This document shows, piece after piece, positions 8,329-17,011 of a stretch of 64,000 bases of DNA. How positions within the stretch are numbered: position 1 is the first letter of the stretch; each line of letters begins with the position of its first letter. Origin of the DNA: Planctomycetota bacterium (GTDB taxonomy: Bacteria; Planctomycetota; UBA1135; UBA2386). The stretch is taken from assembly GCA_020638735.1 (NCBI GenBank), contig JACKHZ010000011.1, positions 434,001 through 498,000 on the forward strand. The letters run 5' to 3'. The notes beneath the pieces are model-generated. The model was not told the DNA's origin. It searched no databases and saw only the letters and a list, made by a program, of their open reading frames with translations. The position numbers and the translations under genes are program-made.

Positions 8329-9207
8329 GTGAACGCGCCGGTCCTCAGCCTCGAACTCCCGTTCGCCGAACGCATCGCCCGCGGCAAGGTCCGGGAGGTC
8401 TACCGCCTCGGCGACGACCTGTTGCTGGTCGCCTCGGACCGGGTCTCGGCCTTCGACGTGGTGATGGCCGAGGGCATCCCCGGCAAGGGACGCGTCTTGA
8501 CGGAGACGTCGGCGTTCTGGATGCGGCTGCTCGCCGACGTCGTGCCCAACCACCTGTTGTCGACCGACGTCGACGCCTGGCCGGACGTGCCGCCGCAGTA
8601 TCGCGAGCTGCTGCGCGGCCGCACGATGCGCTGCAAGCGCTGCGAGCCGTTGCCGGTCGAGTGGGTCGTGCGGGGCAACCTCACCGGCTCCGGATGGAAC
8701 GACTACCGCGCCACCGGCGCGGTCAGCGGCGTGCAGCTGCCCCCGGGCCTGCAGCACGCCAGCCGGCTCGAGCCGCCCATCCTGACGCCGTCGACCAAGG
8801 CCGCGAGCGGTCACGACGAGCCGATCGCGTTCGACCGGGTCGTCGCGCTGGTCGGTCGCGATGTCGCGGAGGCGGCGCGCGCAGCGGCGCTGCGGCTGTT
8901 CGAGCGCGGCCGCGAGCACGCGCGCTCGCGCGGCATCGTCATCGCCGACACCAAGTTCGAGTTCGGCTTGTGCGATGGACAGCTGCTGCTGATCGACGAG
9001 TGCCTGACGCCCGACTCGAGCCGCTTCTGGCCGGCGGAGGAAGTTCGCGACGGCGCGCACCCGACGTCGTTCGACAAGCAGTACCTGCGGGACTGGCTGC
9101 TCTCGACCGACTGGGACAAGTCCCCCCCGCCGCCGACGCTGCCGGCGGAGGTGATCGCGAGGACCGCCGCGACGTACGCCGAGATCCAGCGGAGGCTCTG
9201 CTCGTGA
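8329..9207 (+). CDS. purC: Phosphoribosylaminoimidazole-succinocarboxamide synthase (SAICAR synthase)
   Basis: This enzyme joins aspartate to CAIR in purine biosynthesis (ATP-dependent, cytoplasmic). The 292-residue length is in the range of the longer, yeast-type PurC. Family motifs are present: GKVREVY near the N-terminus, ASDRVSAFD, the nucleotide-handling VEWVVRGNLTGSGW, and the C-terminal ADTKFEFG followed by DECLTPDSSRFW. The start is the GTG at 8329, which places GKVREVY at the usual distance; the in-frame GTG or ATG further upstream gives a non-family N-terminus. The last four bases overlap the mtnA start (GTGA), so the two are probably co-transcribed. No other purine gene is nearby. 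Confidence 0.95.
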   Translation: MNAPVLSLELPFAERIARGKVREVYRLGDDLLLVASDRVSAFDVVMAEGIPGKGRVLTETSAFWMRLLADVVPNHLLSTDVDAWPDVPPQYRELLRGRTMRCKRCEPLPVEWVVRGNLTGSGWNDYRATGAVSGVQLPPGLQHASRLEPPILTPSTKAASGHDEPIAFDRVVALVGRDVAEAARAAALRLFERGREHARSRGIVIADTKFEFGLCDGQLLLIDECLTPDSSRFWPAEEVRDGAHPTSFDKQYLRDWLLSTDWDKSPPPPTLPAEVIARTAATYAEIQRRLCS

Positions 9208-10247
9208 CGGATCGCCTGCCGGACACGGTCGCCTGGCGCGGCGAGCTGGAAGGGCACCTCGAACTGCTCGACCAGACCCTGCTTCCGCACACGGTCGAGG
9301 TCCTGCAGCTGCGTGACGTCGCCGCCGTCATCGACGCGATCCGCAGGCTGTGCGTGCGCGGCGCGCCGGCGATCGGCGTCGCCGCCGGCTACGGGCTGGT
9401 GCTCGGCGTGCGCGAGCGGCGGCCGCTGCCGAACGCGCTCCGCGACTGCGCCCGCGAGGTCGCTGCCCTGCTGCTCGCCGCGCGTCCGACCGCCGTCAAC
9501 CTGCAGTGGGCGCTCGACCGCTGCCTCGCCGCGCTCGGCGAAGAGCCGACGCTGGCGCGGCTGTTCGCCGAGGCCTGCGCGATCCACGCCGACGAGGAGG
9601 CGATGAGCCGCAGCATCGGCGAACACGGCAAGGCGCTGATCCGTCCGGGCGCGACGGTGCTCACCCACTGCAACGCCGGGCGGCTGGCCACGGCCGGCGA
9701 CGGCACGGCGCTGGCGCCGATGTTCGCGGCATGGCGCGACGGCGTGCGCTTTCGCGTGTTCGCCGACGAGACCCGTCCGCTGCTGCAGGGCGCGCGGCTG
9801 ACGGCGCTCGAACTGCACCGCGAAGGCATCCCCGTGCAGCTGCTGGCCGACGGCGCCGGCGCCGGCCTGATCGCCCGCGGCGAGGTGTCGCTGGTGATCG
9901 TCGGCGCGGACCGCATCGCGCGGAACGGCGACTTCGCCAACAAGGTCGGCACCTACCCGCTGGCGCTGGCGTGCGCCGCCCACCGGGTGCCGTTCTACTG
10001 CGCCGCGCCGGTCTCGACCTTCGACATGTCGTTGGCCAACGGTCGCCTGATCCCGATCGAAGAGCGCGATGCCACCGAGCTGACGACGCTCGCCGGCCGG
10101 CGGATCGCGCCCGCGGGCGTCGGCGCGCGCAACCCGGCCTTCGACGTCACCCCACACGGGCTCGTCACCGGCTTCGTGACCGACGTCGGCGTGCTGCAGC
10201 CGCCGTTCGACGCGGCCGTCAAGCGGAGTCGCGTGCCCGGCCGATGA
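9204..10247 (+). CDS. mtnA: S-methyl-5-thioribose-1-phosphate isomerase
   Basis: The enzyme converts methylthioribose-1-phosphate to methylthioribulose-1-phosphate in the methionine salvage pathway. It has 347 residues, normal for the family. Characteristic segments include RGAPAIGVAAGYG near residue 50, THCNAGRLATAGDGTA with the catalytic Cys, VIVGADRIARNGDFANK with the conserved Asp, and APVSTFD. MtnA is homologous to eIF2B subunits, but the catalytic Cys and Asp favour the isomerase. The GTG start overlaps the purC stop. The rest of the salvage pathway is not in the window. Confidence 0.95.
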   Translation: MTDRLPDTVAWRGELEGHLELLDQTLLPHTVEVLQLRDVAAVIDAIRRLCVRGAPAIGVAAGYGLVLGVRERRPLPNALRDCAREVAALLLAARPTAVNLQWALDRCLAALGEEPTLARLFAEACAIHADEEAMSRSIGEHGKALIRPGATVLTHCNAGRLATAGDGTALAPMFAAWRDGVRFRVFADETRPLLQGARLTALELHREGIPVQLLADGAGAGLIARGEVSLVIVGADRIARNGDFANKVGTYPLALACAAHRVPFYCAAPVSTFDMSLANGRLIPIEERDATELTTLAGRRIAPAGVGARNPAFDVTPHGLVTGFVTDVGVLQPPFDAAVKRSRVPGR

Positions 10248-10257
10248 GACCGTGGTC

Positions 10258-10566
10258 ATGGCGACCGTCTCCAAGAAGGCCCGTTCCAAGCCCGCAGCCA
10301 AGGCCAAGGCCGCGAAGCCCGCGGCGAAGCCGGCTGCGAAGAAGGCGAAGGCCGCTGCGCAGCCGGTGAAGAAGGCGCCGCCCGCGCCGAAGGCGGCGGC
10401 GATCGCGGAGCCTGAGCGCTCGAGCGCGCCGATGGCCGAGGTCGACGGCGAGGTGCTCGAGTTCATCGCCGCGATCGACACCTTCAAGAAGCAGCACGGC
10501 CGCCCGTTCCCGAGCTGGAGCGAGGTGCTGCTGATCGTGCGTCAGCTCGGCTACCGGCGCAGCTGA
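10258..10566 (+). CDS. Small basic protein: histone H1-like Lys/Ala tail plus a C-terminal helix-turn-helix-like domain
   Basis: In 102 residues there are two parts. Residues 1-50 are a Lys/Ala/Pro tail with PAAKKAKAA-type repeats, like bacterial histone-H1-like proteins. Residues 60-102 form a compact module ending in RPFPSWSEVLLIVRQLGYRR, which resembles a small winged or helix-turn-helix unit. The combination suggests nucleic-acid binding, perhaps nucleoid-associated; this is inference. The start may be the ATG at 10258 or the GTG at 10252, and no strong ribosome site discriminates. It follows mtnA by 10 bp and converges on uppP, with stops only a base apart. Confidence 0.75.
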   Translation: MATVSKKARSKPAAKAKAAKPAAKPAAKKAKAAAQPVKKAPPAPKAAAIAEPERSSAPMAEVDGEVLEFIAAIDTFKKQHGRPFPSWSEVLLIVRQLGYRRS

Positions 10567-10567
10567 G

Positions 10568-11415
10568 CTACTGCAACCAGCCCGACGCCAGCAGCGCCAG
10601 CAGCACGGCGCCGGCGACGATGCGGTACCAGCCGAACACGCGGAAGGTGTGGCGACGCAGGAAGGCGACGAATGGCTTGACCACCAGCAGCGCGCTGACG
10701 AACGCGACCGCGGTGCCGATCCAGAACGGGCGCACCATGTCGCCGGCGAGCAGGTCCGGGTGCGAGACCAGCTTGTAGAGCGAGGCGCCGTAGAGGATCG
10801 GCAGGCCGACCACGAACGAGAACTCGGCGCCGGCGGTGCGCGACAGGCCGAGCAGCAGCGCGCCGCCGATCGTCGCTCCCGAGCGGCTCGTGCCCGGCAC
10901 CAGGGCGAGGCACTGCCACAGGCCGATCCACAGCGCCGTGCGATACGGCATCCTGGACAACGCGGCGACGCGCGGCGCGCGGCCGTCGAGGTGGCGTTCG
11001 AGCAGCAACAGCGCCACGCCCCCCACCAGCAGCGTGGCGGCGACGACCCACGGCGAGAACAGGTGCTCGTCGATCCAGTCGTCGATGGCGAGGCCGAGCA
11101 CCGCCGCCGGCAGCGCGGCGATGGCGATCTGCACCAGCAGGTTGGACTCCCCGGACACGCGGCGCGGCAGCTGCCGCAGGGCCGTCCAGAGGTCGCGCCC
11201 GTAGAGCATCAGGATGGCCGTGATCGCGCCCATCTGGATGCCGATGTTGAACGCGTTGCTCGCCGCCCCTTCGGGCAGCCCGAGCAGGCGCTGGGCGACG
11301 ATCAGGTGGCCGGTGCTCGACACCGGCAGGAACTCGGTCACGCCTTCCACGAGGCCGAGCACCACTGCCGAGAACCAGTCGATCGCGTCGCCGGACGGCG
11401 CGGCGAGCCGTGCGA

Positions 11416-11419
<4 letters not shown>
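10568..11419 (-). CDS. uppP: Undecaprenyl-diphosphatase
   Basis: This integral membrane enzyme dephosphorylates undecaprenyl diphosphate to recycle the lipid carrier for peptidoglycan and other glycans. The 283-residue protein has the two family motifs: EGVTEFLPVSSTGHL near the N-terminus with the conserved Glu, and PGTSRSGATI in the middle. Seven or eight hydrophobic segments are apparent. The GTG start at 11419 overlaps the ald stop (GTGA), so ald and uppP are one transcript. Overproduction of this family gives bacitracin resistance; here it is presumably housekeeping. Confidence 0.95.
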
Positions 11420-12522
<1,103 letters not shown>

Positions 12523-12606
12523 CGAGGGCTCGTTCCTGTGCGCGGGATTGCGGGCCAGGACGATAGCGCCCGCGATGGCGAATGCGAGCGCGCCGCGCCC
12601 CCGTGC

Positions 12607-14013
12607 TCAGGCGACGGCGTCGCGCAGGCGCTGTTCGAGCTGGCTGCGCTCGCCGGCGGGCAGGCCCGGCAACAGCGCGAACACCACGCACAGCTCGCCC
12701 GGTGCGACCCGCACCTCCGGTGCCGGCTGCACCAGCACCCGCGGGTCTCCGCCGAGCAGGTCGCGGACACGGGCCTCAGCGCGTTCGGCGTCGCGCACCG
12801 TGAGGCGGCAGCTGACGGAATCCGGCCCCGGACGGCCGATGCGCTGCTCCGGGGTCGTCGAGCTCGCTGGTCGGGGAAGCTCGACGACGGGTTCGGGTTG
12901 GCGCGCCGGCGCCGACCGCACAGGGCGCAGCGGCGTGGCCGTGACCGGCTCGGCTTCTTGTTCCCGTTCCTGCTCCGGCGCCTCGTCCTCGTCGAGCACG
13001 AACAGATCGTCGAGGTCGAGCCCAGCCGCGAAGTCGTCCGGTTCGGGCCGCTCGGCTTCGAGCAGCTCCGGCGCGGTGGGTTCGGAGCGCGGCAGCGCGC
13101 CGGCGAGCAGCCGGTCCATCTCGACCGGATCGGTCGACTGCCGGATCTTGCCGATGGCCTCGCCGAGCAGCGCTGCCGCGGCCCAGAGCTCCTCGACCTC
13201 GGGCTCGTCGAGAGTCGCCTCGGCGGCCGTCGCCGTGCCGGCAGCGTGCGTCGCCGGCTTCGTCTGCATCTCGGGGGCGATGGCCAACGGGCGCGGCCGG
13301 CGCGGCAGCAGCAGCCGGACCCCGATCGCCACGGCCGCGAAGGCGAGCACCCACCACGGCCAGCGGCTAGCGCCCTGGCGCGTGCCGCCGGGCGTCGCGC
13401 CCTGCTCGCCGCCAGCGCCAGGCAGCGGCGTGCCGCTGGCGTCGACCGCGCCGGGGCGTCCGTCGTCGCCGGGACCGGGGGGCGTCGTTCCGCCGTCTTC
13501 GCCGGGAGCCGCGGGCGGGGCCACGCCCGGCGCGATCTTCTCCAGGCGGCGCAAGAAGTCCTCGAGATGGGTCGCGGTGTCGTCGAGCGCGCCCTGGAGC
13601 AGACCTTCGACCTCGCGGTGCCGCACGTCCTGCTCGGCCATCGTGCGCTCGAGCTGCTCGAGGCGCTGTTGCAGGTCGCGCCCCTGCTCGGCGCGCTGGT
13701 CCTGCATGGCGCCGACGACGAGCTGCGTCCAGCGCTGCATCTCCTGGGTCAGTGCCGTCTGCCGGGTGGCCAGCTCGCGCTGTGCGGTGCCGAGCTGCGT
13801 CAAGACGTCGCGCAGCGGTCGCAGCGCGCCGTCGACCGCTTCGCGCGCCGCTTCGGGCGCCGCCGCGGCCGCCTGCGGACGGTCCTCGCGCAGCAGCATC
13901 CGCAGCGCGCGTAGCTCGCTCGCGACCTCGCTGTCGACGGTCGGGCCGCGCTCGCAGCCGAAGGCGCCGAGGCAAGCCAGGCCGAGCAGCGCGGTGCGCC
14001 AGGCGTTCCTCAC
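12607..14013 (-). CDS. Lipoprotein with coiled coil, one internal membrane segment and an acidic cytoplasmic-type tail
   Basis: The gene encodes 468 residues of unknown function. A signal with lipobox LGAFGC is followed by a long heptad-rich region (about residues 25-160, rich in Gln/Glu/Arg/Leu) that should form a coiled coil. A Gly/Pro linker comes next, then a transmembrane helix around WWVLAFAAVAIGVRLLL (near residue 225). The C-terminal part is Glu/Pro-rich and ends with a small alpha/beta-like domain (VSCRLTVRDAERAEARVRD). Lipobox plus internal helix would tether both envelope faces, so an envelope-spanning sensor or scaffold is possible. The GTG start overlaps the upstream gene's stop. 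Confidence 0.75.
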   Translation of the reverse strand: MRNAWRTALLGLACLGAFGCERGPTVDSEVASELRALRMLLREDRPQAAAAAPEAAREAVDGALRPLRDVLTQLGTAQRELATRQTALTQEMQRWTQLVVGAMQDQRAEQGRDLQQRLEQLERTMAEQDVRHREVEGLLQGALDDTATHLEDFLRRLEKIAPGVAPPAAPGEDGGTTPPGPGDDGRPGAVDASGTPLPGAGGEQGATPGGTRQGASRWPWWVLAFAAVAIGVRLLLPRRPRPLAIAPEMQTKPATHAAGTATAAEATLDEPEVEELWAAAALLGEAIGKIRQSTDPVEMDRLLAGALPRSEPTAPELLEAERPEPDDFAAGLDLDDLFVLDEDEAPEQEREQEAEPVTATPLRPVRSAPARQPEPVVELPRPASSTTPEQRIGRPGPDSVSCRLTVRDAERAEARVRDLLGGDPRVLVQPAPEVRVAPGELCVVFALLPGLPAGERSQLEQRLRDAVA

Positions 14014-14654
14014 GACTCCTCCACGTGTCGGGCGGCGACGGCGACCGGACGAGGTGCCTCGCCGAACACGATGCGATGCGGCCGCGTCACCACCGAACCG
14101 CGCATCGGGGTCAGGTCCGCGTCGGTGATTCGAACCCGCAACCTGCCGGGTGTCACCACCTGGTTGCCGGCGTTCCTGAGCCGCAACGGCAGCACGACCC
14201 GAGGCTCGCCGCTGCGCATCGGGAAGCGCACCATCCAGCTCACCGCGCAGCGCATCGCGTGACCACTGTCCTCTTCCCACTGTCCTTGCAGCTCCGGAGG
14301 ATGCAGCTCGAACAGCGTCTCGCCGGCAGCTGGGGCCGACTTCCACACCAGGGTCGGGACCAGCGGGGCCGTCACGTAGCCGGACAGGCGCGCGCCGGGC
14401 ACGAGGGTCAGTGTCTCGCGCGGCACGAGGTGTAGCGGGAAGCGCGGCGCGCGCAGCTCGAGCTGCAAGTGGCCCTGCGGGCCGAGGCCGAGCACGTATC
14501 GGCGCGCTTCGCGGCCGTTGGACCAGAGCAGCGAATAGCCGCCGCGCGCGCGCTCGAGCACCAACTCGGCGTTGCCGAACTGGGCCCGCGAAGCGTCGCC
14601 GCGCTGCGGGCGCGGCAGCGGAACGACCAGCGGCAATGCGGCGAGGGAATCCAT
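14010..14654 (-). CDS. Hypothetical protein, beta-rich, coupled to the following lipoprotein gene
   Basis: The 214-residue product has no recognisable signal peptide at the chosen ATG and no family motif I know. Its composition suggests beta sandwich structure (alternating PRFPLHLVPRETLTLVPG-type strands and ARLSGYVTAPLVPTLVWK). The C-terminal third (LRLRNAGNQVVTPGRLRVRI) looks like an Ig-like or CARDB-like fold. Its stop overlaps the GTG of the downstream lipoprotein, so the pair is co-translated. The upstream 164 bp separates it from the divergent tRNA gene and must hold its promoter. Confidence 0.65.
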   Translation of the reverse strand: MDSLAALPLVVPLPRPQRGDASRAQFGNAELVLERARGGYSLLWSNGREARRYVLGLGPQGHLQLELRAPRFPLHLVPRETLTLVPGARLSGYVTAPLVPTLVWKSAPAAGETLFELHPPELQGQWEEDSGHAMRCAVSWMVRFPMRSGEPRVVLPLRLRNAGNQVVTPGRLRVRITDADLTPMRGSVVTRPHRIVFGEAPRPVAVAARHVEES

Positions 14655-14818
14655 CCTGTGGAGGCGAGCGCGAGCCCGATGCCAGCGGCGATCGAGCTGC
14701 GAGAGCCTACCTCACCGCGGATCGCGGAGCGCCTGCAACCTGCCCCTCGGGCATGCGCAAAGCCGCAGAAAGGCCTTGCTTTGGTCGGGTTGCTCGGCAT
14801 GATCTCCGCCTCGCGAAC

Positions 14819-14895
14819 GGGCGTTTAGCTCAGTTGGCTAGAGCATCAGCTCGACAAGCTGAGGGTCACAGGTTCGAATCCTGTAACGCCCACCA
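14819..14895 (+). tRNA. tRNA-Val (anticodon GAC), with C at position 33 and encoded CCA
   Basis: The cloverleaf folds fully. The 7-bp acceptor is GGGCGTT/AACGCCC. The D arm is GCTC-AGTTGGCTA-GAGC, the anticodon stem is TCAGC/GCTGA around loop TCGACAA, and the variable loop is GGGTC. The T arm is ACAGG-TTCGAAT-CCTGT, followed by discriminator A and CCA at 14893-14895. Loop positions 34-36 read GAC (valine). Position 33, almost always U, is C here. Loop bases 32 and 38 (T, A) could also pair, shrinking the loop to five. A weak TTGCTT at 14776 with TGATCT at 14800 could be its promoter. Open frames across this site are translation artefacts of the tRNA. Confidence 0.93.
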
Positions 14896-15376
14896 CTCTT
14901 CCGTTTCGCGATTGCTCTGGTTCGCGATTGCTCCGGGCTGCGGGGAGCGACTCGAGCACAGCAGCTGTGCCAGAGGCTCCGGACCCGGGAGCCCACCTTC
15001 CGACCCGTCGCGTTCATAGGGTCGTGCTCCTGCGCGTTGCCGTCCCGCCCTGGGGCGCTGCGCTGACCGGGGGCGCTGCGCTGACCGACCGGCAGCGTCA
15101 GCGGACCGTTCAAGCCAGTTGAGGGCCGATGCCAGCAGCTGGCAGGCGCTGGCCCGCACCAGCGGCTTCACCCGCCGCCAACTGCGGCTTGCGCATCGCC
15201 CGGCCGACCACCGGCGCGAGCGCGAAGGATCCAACGCACCAACAGATCAGCACTGCGGTCATCGAGGCACCTCTGGGGTTTCTGGTCATGGGGCTACGCC
15301 CCTGCAGAACACCAGCGGCTCGTGTAACTGAACGAAATTCGGAGTCGACCAGCGATTGGCCGGCCTGTCCGCCTCG
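14896..15376. other. Non-coding interval with two short direct repeats
   Basis: No convincing gene is seen in these 481 bases. Downstream of the tRNA, a 13-base unit TTCGCGATTGCTC occurs at 14905-14917 and 14921-14933. Further on, GGGGCGCTGCGCTGACC is repeated exactly at 15052-15068 and 15070-15086. Neither repeat recurs elsewhere in the window as far as I could see. There is no integrase or tRNA 3'-end copy to suggest an attachment site, although repeats next to a tRNA can be scars of integration. Confidence 0.6.
15052..15086. repeat. Two exact 17-bp direct repeats, one base apart
   Basis: GGGGCGCTGCGCTGACC occurs at 15052-15068 and 15070-15086 in a gene-free stretch downstream of tRNA-Val. 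Each copy contains a GCGC-centred dyad. A function is not apparent. Confidence 0.8.
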
Positions 15377-16918
15377 TCAGCCCTCGATACCGAACGTCTT
15401 CCCGAGCACGGCCCGGTCGCCCTGGACCGCGGTGCGCATCAGGTACGGCTGCAAGCCACGCAGACCGCCGAGCTCCTCCCCACCGCCGGCGCGGCCGGGG
15501 CCGCCGTGGATCGCGCCCGGCAGCACCGCACCCGGGCCGAGCGCCTGGCCCATGGTCTTCTCGCTGCCGATCCAGACGCGACCGTGCCACGGCGCGATGC
15601 CCGGCACGACGTCACCGAGCCAGGTCTTGTCGTCCGAGTAGACGCTGGCGACCAGGCAGCCGCCGCCGCGGTTGACCAGCTCGGTCGCGGTCGCAGCCTT
15701 GCCGTCGTACGGCAAGATCGTCGCGCACGGCCCGAACACCTCGAGCTCGTGCAGCAGGTCGGTTCCGGCGTCCTTGGCCTGCAGCAAGGTCGGCTTGACG
15801 AAGTAGCCGGGCCCGTCCATCGGCTCGGCGCCACCGAGCACCGTCGCGCAGTGGTCCTGCAGCCGCTTGATGCCGGCGCGCACGTCGTCGAGCTGCGCCT
15901 TGCTGGCCACCGGCCCCATGCGCACCTGCTCGTCCATCACGTTGCCGATGCGCGTCGCCTCGAGCCGCTCGACGAGCGCTTCCTTGACCGCGTCGAGGTG
16001 CTCGAGCGGCACCAGGATGCGGCGCACGGCGGTGCACTTCTGCCCCGCCTTCTGCGTCATGTCGATCGCGACGTTGGTGACGAACTGGGTGAAGGTGTCG
16101 CCGTCGAGCTCCGCGTCGGGGCCGAGCACCGCCGAGTTGATCGAATCGGCTTCGATGTTGACGCGCACGCTGCGCGCGATCAGGTTGGGGTTGCCGCGGA
16201 TGCGCGAGCCGGTCTTGGCGCTGCCGGTGAAGGCGACCAGGTCCATCGCGTCGAGGTGGTCGAGCAGCCCCGACACCGCGCCGCACAGGAACTGGAAGCC
16301 GCCTTCGGGCACGAGCCCGCTGTCGACGACGATCTTCGCGACGCGTTCGGCGAGCATCGCGCTGCAGGTCCCCGCCTTCGAGACGACCGGCGTGCCAGCG
16401 AGCAGGGCGCATGCCATCTTCTCGGCCATTCCCCAGGCCGGGAAGTTGAAGGCGTTGATGTGCACGCCGACGCCAGGTCGCGGCATCAGCACGTGCTCCG
16501 CCCAGAAGCGCGCCGTGCGACCGAGCTGCACGCCGGCGCCATCGATCAGCCACGGGGTGTCGGGTAGCTCCGCCGCGAGCTTGCCGTAGTAGGCCAGCGT
16601 GCCCGACGCGCCGTCGAGGTCGAACTTGGCGTCGCCGCGAGTGTTGCCGCCGTTGCGGGCGCTGATCTCGATCAGCTCGTCGCGGTGTTCATGCAGCTTC
16701 TTGGCCAGCCCGTTGAGGATCGCCCCGCGCTCCTTCCACGACAGGGCCCGCAGCGCCGGACCACCGACCTTGCGCGCGTGTTGCAGCACCGCGGCGAAGT
16801 CGACCCCAGACGGCCGCGTGGTGGCGAGCACCTCCTCGGTCGAGGGGTCGTGGAGTTGGACCGGGTCACCGGATCCCGCGATCCAGTCACCGCGTACGTA
16901 GCTGTGCAGGGCGTTCAT
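15377..16918 (-). CDS. PaaZ/BoxD-type aldehyde dehydrogenase
   Basis: The 513-residue NAD(P)-dependent dehydrogenase is of the group comprising the N-terminal half of PaaZ/PaaN and BoxD (3,4-dehydroadipyl-CoA semialdehyde dehydrogenase). Visible features are INAFNFPAWGMAEK (cofactor region), FTGSAKTG, the NIEADSINSAVLG segment with the active-site Glu, and QKAGQKCTAVRR with the catalytic Cys. The C-terminal block HGGPGRAGGGEELGGLRGL is typical of this subgroup. The ATG at 16918 gives the family N-terminus. No ring-opening, boxABC or paaABCE gene is near, so the substrate stays open: an aromatic-CoA-derived semialdehyde is likely, but another is possible. Confidence 0.85.
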   Translation of the reverse strand: MNALHSYVRGDWIAGSGDPVQLHDPSTEEVLATTRPSGVDFAAVLQHARKVGGPALRALSWKERGAILNGLAKKLHEHRDELIEISARNGGNTRGDAKFDLDGASGTLAYYGKLAAELPDTPWLIDGAGVQLGRTARFWAEHVLMPRPGVGVHINAFNFPAWGMAEKMACALLAGTPVVSKAGTCSAMLAERVAKIVVDSGLVPEGGFQFLCGAVSGLLDHLDAMDLVAFTGSAKTGSRIRGNPNLIARSVRVNIEADSINSAVLGPDAELDGDTFTQFVTNVAIDMTQKAGQKCTAVRRILVPLEHLDAVKEALVERLEATRIGNVMDEQVRMGPVASKAQLDDVRAGIKRLQDHCATVLGGAEPMDGPGYFVKPTLLQAKDAGTDLLHELEVFGPCATILPYDGKAATATELVNRGGGCLVASVYSDDKTWLGDVVPGIAPWHGRVWIGSEKTMGQALGPGAVLPGAIHGGPGRAGGGEELGGLRGLQPYLMRTAVQGDRAVLGKTFGIEG

Positions 16919-17011
16919 CGGGGCGAAGACGATAGCGCCCACGACGGAGTGAATCACGCCCGCAACCAGGCCCCCACGCACGGAAACATGGGCCCCACCG
17001 CCCCGCCGTCG

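Noticed and set aside
14838..15019. Short coding frames across the tRNA and its flank
   Set aside because: Their sequences (such as RIRTCDPQLVELML) are the classic translation artefact of tRNA genes.
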